Positions 59,439 to 64,000 of a stretch of DNA of 64,000 bases are shown here, in pieces. Under the pieces are notes generated by a model. That model saw nothing but the letters and a program-made list of their open reading frames with translations, did not search any database and was not told the DNA's origin. Location: NCBI GenBank assembly GCA_050305515.1, contig JBNLFL010000043.1, positions 26,735-90,734 on the forward strand, written 5' to 3'. The stretch is from JAFGUB01 sp050305515. GTDB taxonomy: Bacteria; Campylobacterota; Campylobacteria; Campylobacterales; Sulfurimonadaceae. How positions within the stretch are numbered: the first letter of the stretch is position 1; every line of letters begins with the position of its first letter. The translations under genes and the position numbers were made by a program.

Positions 59439-59618
59439 TTATGCCACCATGTAGATATCAACAAGTTCGCGCGCCAGCATGGCTACGTCACAGTCGCAGA
59501 CAACCATCTGCTCCTCAATAAAATCCCACTCCTCCTCAATAATGATGAGCGCATTGGCAAGGTTCATGTCATAGTGTTTTACAAGATAAGCAGCTAACTG
59601 GTGGGAAAAGGTTGGCAT
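59439..59618 (-). CDS. Small acidic protein upstream of the OlsF-like gene
   Basis: A 59-residue protein, not recognised. It is helical and acidic (LIIIEEEWDFIEEQM), with two cysteines in VCDCDV. ATG 59618 has AAGGA six bases upstream. It ends four bases before the OlsF-like ATG, so the two are probably one transcript. It could be an interaction partner or regulator of the acyltransferase; that is only inferred from position. Confidence 0.68.
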   Translation of the reverse strand: MPTFSHQLAAYLVKHYDMNLANALIIIEEEWDFIEEQMVVCDCDVAMLARELVDIYMVA

Positions 59619-59909
59619 CGCAGATCCTTGATTAGGAAAATTTTTACGGTGCCATTGTGCATGAGAGAAGTTGCTATGCGATTACTGACGTGTTTCAGGT
59701 TTATTACAAATTGCTATTTTCCCCTTTCCGAAAACAACGATTATATTTTTTAACGTACATATAAATTTTAGAACTTTTGACTATAAAATATTTCAAAATG
59801 TCATATTTCTATCATTTAAACGAACATTTTTCGTGTTTGTTTATCTGCTGATAGCAAGCTATTTTATATATAATGTTCGTTGAATAAATACTCAGACAAA
59901 GGGAAAGTT
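59619..59909. other. AT-rich divergent intergenic region with inverted repeat and -10 box
   Basis: About 290 bp without a gene. AACGAACAT (59819-59827) and ATGTTCGTT (59873-59881) form a 9-bp inverted repeat 45 bp apart; the second overlaps the end of the -10 box TATAAT (59869-59874). An operator is possible. A second imperfect inverted repeat (AAACGAACA/TGTTTGTTT) surrounds the first arm. Confidence 0.5.
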
Positions 59910-61070
59910 GTGAATAAAAAAACCTTTACTTTAAAACGGATGTTCTGGGCGCCCCCTTTAATGATCTTGTTTTTTGGTCTTGGCACACTGCATTCCTACG
60001 CACATATTGATGACAATATTTTAAAGTATGGGTTCTTATTTGTGATCAGTATAGCCTTTGTACTTTTTGGCTTCTTTTTAATGTTTGCGCTGATTATGAC
60101 AAGACGTTCCGTAACGCTTTCCGATACCTCTATAATTGTTCCAAAATTTTCTCTTAGGGGATTTACCCACGAAGAGATCCCTTTTACATCCATCAAACAT
60201 CTGGAACTCAACAAAATAGGTCTGAATACGCTTCTGATGATTCATCATGCCAAAGGCAAAGCCTCTTTGACAAAATCCGTTTTCAAATCGAAAAGCGATT
60301 TCGATGAGATACGTAGTAATCTCGAAAAGCATTTGAAAAACGGTGTAAAAGCATCGCCACAAACTGCTACATATGAGACCAATAAAAGTGTCGAAGAGAA
60401 ACACATGACAGACGCGGTGCGTGCAGTTAAGAACTTTGTTGTTGAGATTGGCGAAAAATCAAAACACCCCACAATCGGCTGGAGCACTACTGTCGATTTG
60501 CAAAAGATTTCCGAATACATGACCTACACGGAAAATGGAAAACGGCACTATGTGATTTTCGGCGAGTTGACTGATGATCAAAAAGTTGATTATCTGGCAC
60601 ATGAAAAACTCTTCTTCATTATGAATGACATCAACATATTAAAGATGCTGGCAGAATCAAAATACAAAAAAAATTCACGCGACATTACAAAAGAGGCTCT
60701 TTACCATAGAACACGTTTAACACTATATTGCTGTTATCTGGAGCACTATATGGATGGCCTTGAAAAGCATATTGCCCTTGTCGGAGCCATGAATCAGGAA
60801 AATATCCAAAAGATTTATCAAGAAACGCACAATACATACATTGAACATCTACGGAATTTGGCAAGTGAAAACGATTATCTGAAGAAGCACATTGAAGAAC
60901 AAATCAACTCCAAAAAACTAGACAACATACCTGTATTACCGATAGCTATAGGTGTCATCTTGAGTGATCAGACTAAACAGATTAACAATATCTATATGAT
61001 GGATGAAATGTACGAGCAGGTACTAAACTGGATCACGCCCTTGCAAGCGCAAGCCATGGCAAACAGATAG
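59910..61070 (+). CDS. Hypothetical membrane protein with two N-terminal helices
   Basis: A 386-residue protein that I do not recognise. Two membrane helices (about 15-33 and 42-65) are followed by a PH-like stretch (SVTLSDTSIIVPKFSLRG, TSIKHLELNKIGLNTLLMIH) and then a 250-residue helical cytosolic region with HEKLFFIMNDINILKMLAES. No catalytic motif. I prefer GTG 59910 with AAGGG upstream to the TTG ten codons earlier. It stands alone; the next gene converges. Base composition is lower in GC than the backbone, which may mean transfer. Confidence 0.75.
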   Translation: MNKKTFTLKRMFWAPPLMILFFGLGTLHSYAHIDDNILKYGFLFVISIAFVLFGFFLMFALIMTRRSVTLSDTSIIVPKFSLRGFTHEEIPFTSIKHLELNKIGLNTLLMIHHAKGKASLTKSVFKSKSDFDEIRSNLEKHLKNGVKASPQTATYETNKSVEEKHMTDAVRAVKNFVVEIGEKSKHPTIGWSTTVDLQKISEYMTYTENGKRHYVIFGELTDDQKVDYLAHEKLFFIMNDINILKMLAESKYKKNSRDITKEALYHRTRLTLYCCYLEHYMDGLEKHIALVGAMNQENIQKIYQETHNTYIEHLRNLASENDYLKKHIEEQINSKKLDNIPVLPIAIGVILSDQTKQINNIYMMDEMYEQVLNWITPLQAQAMANR

Positions 61071-61148
61071 AGGTTTGCTAGTGCCGCTGGCAGTTAATAC
61101 CAAGTCGAAGAGGAATTTACAGAAAATTTTTGACTGTCACAAAAATCT

Positions 61149-61158
61149 TTACATGTAA
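61149..61158. repeat. TTACATGTAA palindrome, copy 16 (intergenic)
   Basis: Perfect copy in the 125-bp gap between the convergent orphan membrane-protein gene and the WYL regulator gene. Confidence 0.97.
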
Positions 61159-61195
61159 CAAAAGGCACTATTTGGAAAGCAAAGTAAACAGAAAC

Positions 61196-62113
61196 TCAAT
61201 TATTTAATGACAAAAGCTTCTGTTTCAGCGTACGTTTAAGCATCTTTTTAAAGCCCTGTGGCGCAATAACTCTAACATTGGGCAACCACTTGATTACCAG
61301 TTCTTCAAGCTCATGTAGTGAGCTTACGCTGTAGTGTACTTCTATATCACCATCATCAAAAGTGTGAACAACTTCTTGAGAAGGTAAGTACTTTTTAAAA
61401 ATAAAAAATCGACGCACTTTTTTTGCAACACGCAGCCTGATTAGCATCTCTTTTTGTCCAAATACGGCCCAAGGGGTTTGGATGCTTTTTATAAAAGTGT
61501 GGATCTCTTTGTGTGCAAAAAATATTTTTTTTGTATCAATGACCTCTTCAATCATAGCGATGCGTCTAAATTCAAATTGTGACTTTGAGGCGTTTTCACC
61601 CACAAGATAGAAATTTTCATTGAGAAAGAGTATTTTGTAAGGATGAAACTTTGCTTCTGTTAGCGCTCTTTCGCTTTTGTAGCGTATTTTGATCTCTTTA
61701 TTAAACTTGATGGCGTGCTCTATTTTTTTGATGACCTCTTTGTTTTTCATGTTTTCAAAAGGACGCGATTTAAAATCATACACGCTCATGGATTGCTCTA
61801 CTAAAGCTTTGGTTTTGTTTGAAATAAGCGCGTGCTTGTCTGCGATGCCAAAGAGGTTGACAATGTTGGCAAGTGTCATCAGATCGGTAGCGCTGAGCAC
61901 CTCTTCTAGCAGCACTTTTTCATACGCCTGATAGCACTCTCCCTCTTTGCTCATAAAGTCGCCAAACATCTCTTTGATAAGCTCAAAATCACGCCGAATC
62001 GTGCGGTCACTCACCTCATAAACCATTGCCAGATTGCTAACGCAAAGTTTTTTACCGGCGTTGAGCTCTTTTAAGATTTCAATGGTTCGGTACAGGCTGG
62101 ATTTTTGGCTCAT
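61196..62113 (-). CDS. WYL-domain transcriptional regulator
   Basis: A 305-residue regulator: N-terminal HTH (YRTIEILKELNAGKKLCVSN, VSDRTIRRDFELIKEMF), a WYL ligand-sensing domain (about 130-215, with KFHPYKILFLNENFYLVGE) and a WYL-C extension. WYL regulators bind nucleic-acid or nucleotide signals and often control DNA-damage or defence genes. It overlaps the phosphatase-like gene by 4 bp and lies in an operon divergent from rtcB, a plausible target. AT-rich relative to the backbone. Confidence 0.9.
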   Translation of the reverse strand: MSQKSSLYRTIEILKELNAGKKLCVSNLAMVYEVSDRTIRRDFELIKEMFGDFMSKEGECYQAYEKVLLEEVLSATDLMTLANIVNLFGIADKHALISNKTKALVEQSMSVYDFKSRPFENMKNKEVIKKIEHAIKFNKEIKIRYKSERALTEAKFHPYKILFLNENFYLVGENASKSQFEFRRIAMIEEVIDTKKIFFAHKEIHTFIKSIQTPWAVFGQKEMLIRLRVAKKVRRFFIFKKYLPSQEVVHTFDDGDIEVHYSVSSLHELEELVIKWLPNVRVIAPQGFKKMLKRTLKQKLLSLNN

Positions 62114-62433
62114 GCTAGATACTCCTCTACAGACGCTTTTAGCAATGTGATCAACTCTTCATCCATATACTGATACTCATCAGGAATATCAAGCACAATA
62201 ATCTTTTTGTATTGCAATAGCCTGCCAAAGGCACTTTTGAGCCGCTCTTTGTGTTTATGCTCCATTACAAAGAGCGTATCCGCCCAGTCTATATCTTTGG
62301 CATTAACTGTTTTTTTAGCACGTGGACTTGTACCGGCAGAGCGGACATTGACTCGTTCGTCTTTGGCATAGATTTTTTCCGCTGTGGGGCTTCGCCATTG
62401 GTTGCGGCTGCAGATAAACAGAATATTTTGCAT
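62110..62433 (-). CDS. Low-molecular-weight protein tyrosine phosphatase-like protein
   Basis: A 107-residue protein of the short 'predicted protein tyrosine phosphatase' type. The P-loop CSRNQWRS gives the Cx5R signature near the N-terminus after ILFI, SAGTSPRA follows, and FVMEHKHKERL and LDIPDEYQY supply the Asp region. The substrate is unknown. It sits between a Sel1-like gene and the WYL regulator. Confidence 0.85.
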   Translation of the reverse strand: MQNILFICSRNQWRSPTAEKIYAKDERVNVRSAGTSPRAKKTVNAKDIDWADTLFVMEHKHKERLKSAFGRLLQYKKIIVLDIPDEYQYMDEELITLLKASVEEYLA

Positions 62434-62438
62434 TCTCT

Positions 62439-62999
62439 TTACATCTCTTGAATACGAGTTAAATAAAGTTGTGCTTTTTCTTTTTCATACAATGTAACAT
62501 TTGGATGATTGATTACTATTGCTAAATATTTCATTGCTTTTTTTATTTTTGCTTTTGACAAGTATATTTTTGCCAGTTCAAAAGCCGAACTACCATCATT
62601 GAGCAAAAATGATTTTTTAAACCATTTTTTCATTTTTGCCATGCTGTTTTTTTCTCTATAATAAATAGCTAAATTGTACATAGCAGCAGAATCTTTTCTT
62701 TTGGCACCAAGCTTAAGCCAGTGAAGTTCTCTTTTTCTATCACCAAAAAGGCCATAGATATTAGCAATATTTAAATGACAATAATCACTTGATTTGTCTG
62801 CTTTTTTATACCAGTATAAGGCTTTTAACTTATTTGCTTTTGTCTCTTTTTTAGCATCATACATATACCCTAAATAAGCGTAACAAGCGCTATCACCCAT
62901 TTTGGCACATCTTTGATATAGGCTAAAAGACTTTTTATTTTTACCTTGTTTCCATTTCTGATGGGCTTTTTCAAGTATCGTCAATTTTTTCTTACGCAT
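62439..62999 (-). CDS. Sel1-like repeat protein
   Basis: A 186-residue protein of Sel1/TPR-like helical repeats (SFSLYQRCAKMGDSACYAYL, ALYWYKKADKSSDYCHLNIA, AAMYNLAIYYREKNSMAKMK). Basic N-terminus, Lys-rich. I choose ATG 62999, seven bases after AGG; the frame extends 18 codons further with a doubtful hydrophobic start. Five bases separate it from the phosphatase gene. Role unknown, perhaps a scaffold. AT-rich. Confidence 0.72.
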   Translation of the reverse strand: MRKKKLTILEKAHQKWKQGKNKKSFSLYQRCAKMGDSACYAYLGYMYDAKKETKANKLKALYWYKKADKSSDYCHLNIANIYGLFGDRKRELHWLKLGAKRKDSAAMYNLAIYYREKNSMAKMKKWFKKSFLLNDGSSAFELAKIYLSKAKIKKAMKYLAIVINHPNVTLYEKEKAQLYLTRIQEM

Positions 63000-63080
63000 A
63001 AAAAAACCTAAATTTTTAATCGGACAGAATATGTCAATAAAAAATTGTACCATTTTTTCAACAAAACCAAGGAGTCAAAG

Positions 63081-63182
63081 ATGAAACACTTTGCAATAAA
63101 AACCCAACAAAACAAGAGAAAAAAACAGAGGAAAAACAATGGACAATGTAACCATCATCGCTTCAGAGAAAAACTGGATTGA
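63081..63182 (+). CDS. Possible 33-codon leader ORF overlapping the rtcB start
   Basis: ATG 63081 has AAGGAG six bases upstream, stronger than the site before rtcB. It encodes a very basic 33-residue peptide (MKHFAIKTQQNKRKKQRKNN, then 13 more) and ends inside rtcB at 63182, overlapping its start by 44 bp in another frame. It may regulate rtcB translation, or be chance. Confidence 0.35.
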   Translation: MKHFAIKTQQNKRKKQRKNNGQCNHHRFREKLD

Positions 63183-64000
63183 CTCTCGAAGCGTTGAAAC
63201 ATTAAAAAAGATTGCACACTACAAAGGGGTGCAAAAAGTGGTGGGACTTCCTGATCTGAGTGTAGGTCATGTTCCCAATGGTATGGCGGTGTTAACCCAA
63301 GAGCGAATCTATCCGCATCTTATCGGGGGCGATATTGGATGCGGGATGAGCCTTTTTGAAGTCTCTTTAAAGGCAAAGAAAATCAAGGTAGAACGCTTTG
63401 CCAAGGCGCTTTCTAAAATGGATGCATTAGCAGATGTAGCGCTTGATGCGCCAACACTGGGCTATCATCTTGGCACTATTGGCAGGGGGAATCATTTTGC
63501 GGAACTCCACCGTGTGAATGAGGTAAAAAACAGAGCACTGTTTCAAGCTCTTGGCATTGATGAGAAAGCCCTTTATGTTTTAGTACATAGCGGTTCTCGT
63601 GCTTTTGGTCAGATTGTATTTGACACCGTAGCGGGTCAATACAACCCAAATGAAGGTATTGGTGTTGATGAGGCACAAACCTATTTGGCAGAACATGACA
63701 AAGCTTTGGATTATGCAAAACAGAGCCGCGAAGCAATTGCAAAACGCTTACTCAAAGCCATAAAAATTGACTCAAAAATCAACCAAGTCAGCGACACGGC
63801 ACACAATAGTATTGTACACACCAAAGAGGGGTGGTTGCACAGAAAAGGTGCCACGCCTACAGACAAAGGTGCGGTTATTATTGCAGGCAGTAGAGGTGCG
63901 TTGAGTTATCTGGTTATGCCTACATGTAAGACACAATATTCTAACCACTCTTTGGCTCATGGTGCCGGAAGAAAGTGGGAGCGAAGCGGCGCAGAAGCAA
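63139..64000 (+). CDS. rtcB: RtcB-family RNA ligase (runs off the window)
   Basis: 287 codons visible; the C-terminus is beyond base 64000. RtcB joins RNA 2',3'-cyclic phosphate or 3'-phosphate ends to 5'-OH with GTP and Mn. Motifs: GGDIGCGMS (metal ligands), GRGNHFAE, VHSGSRAFG, LHRKGATPT and HGAGRKWERS (guanylylated His region at the window end). The N-terminus TIIASEKNWIDSRSVETL and the lack of the longer classical N-terminal part resemble the release-factor-H-coupled RtcB2 group. AGAGGA precedes ATG 63139. A one-mismatch palindrome CTACATGTAA lies at 63920-63929. A prfH gene may follow. Confidence 0.92.
   Translation, partial: MDNVTIIASEKNWIDSRSVETLKKIAHYKGVQKVVGLPDLSVGHVPNGMAVLTQERIYPHLIGGDIGCGMSLFEVSLKAKKIKVERFAKALSKMDALADVALDAPTLGYHLGTIGRGNHFAELHRVNEVKNRALFQALGIDEKALYVLVHSGSRAFGQIVFDTVAGQYNPNEGIGVDEAQTYLAEHDKALDYAKQSREAIAKRLLKAIKIDSKINQVSDTAHNSIVHTKEGWLHRKGATPTDKGAVIIAGSRGALSYLVMPTCKTQYSNHSLAHGAGRKWERSGAEA

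Noticed and set aside
2502..61158. TTACATGTAA as the operator of one transcription factor
   Set aside because: Three quarters of the copies are deep inside genes of unrelated function, and most promoters in the window lack it.
1..64000. tRNA, rRNA, tmRNA or riboswitch genes
   Set aside because: I found no tRNA-like cloverleaf with CCA end, no rRNA segment and no riboswitch core by eye; a covariance search would be decisive.

Overview
The window is chromosomal DNA from a Campylobacterota (Epsilonproteobacteria) member, probably a free-living sulfur- or hydrogen-oxidising lineage near Sulfurimonas/Sulfurovum; the genus cannot be fixed from sequence alone. Evidence: gene orders typical of that phylum (pyrH-rpoZ-spoT-tyrS-nitronate monooxygenase-like-amiC, and rpsO divergent from rrf2-flhA), a CheZ-like phosphatase, kdsB, and family sequences of that type. 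By eye the backbone is near 50% GC. One block, about 4.0-14.1 kb, is far more AT-rich.

Layout. 0-3 kb: 5' part of trpC, a TPR lipoprotein, a YkgJ-type cysteine-cluster protein and a tRNA m6A methyltransferase, all overlapping on the minus strand. 2.95-3.2 kb: a 271-bp element with 32-bp terminal inverted repeats and two inner hairpin arms. 3.2-14.4 kb: kdsB, then an AT-rich island flanked by a second, degenerate copy of the kdsB 3' end. The island holds one eight-gene minus-strand operon: fatty acyl-AMP ligase, P450, B12-type radical SAM, P450, acyl carrier protein, carbamoyltransferase, MBOAT, SGNH/DltD-like. Ligase, carrier, MBOAT and SGNH protein match the logic of DltA-C-B-D; the other four look like tailoring enzymes.

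14.4-31.7 kb: a nine-haem lipoprotein cytochrome, then a long chemosensory operon read from 31.6 kb downwards: PAS protein, cytosolic receptor with two signalling tips, triple CheW, CheB, HEAT protein, CheR, CheY, CheZ-like, CheY, CheA, two CheW proteins each split by a zinc-binding CZB domain, a small STAS-like protein, ParA, a histidine-kinase remnant and a response regulator. 31.8-42.8 kb: housekeeping genes (rpsO, rrf2, flhA, a DHH phosphoesterase, amiC, a flavin oxidoreductase, tyrS, spoT, rpoZ, pyrH). 42.9-51.4 kb: a TonB transport operon (DUF3450, two ExbB-like, ExbD, TonB, TPR, TonB-dependent receptor, DUF1566). 51.6-57.7 kb: a 2026-residue DUF11-repeat surface protein. 57.7-61.1 kb: an OlsF-like fused acyltransferase, a 59-residue protein and an orphan membrane protein. 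61.2-64 kb: a WYL regulator, phosphatase-like and Sel1-like genes divergent from an RtcB RNA ligase that runs off the window.

Two signals stand out. The island operon looks like a Dlt-like machine that may load, oxidise, carbamoylate and export an acyl group. The perfect palindrome TTACATGTAA occurs 16 times, against about 0.1 expected by chance, mostly inside genes, which suggests a highly iterated genomic word (uptake signal, methylation site or similar).
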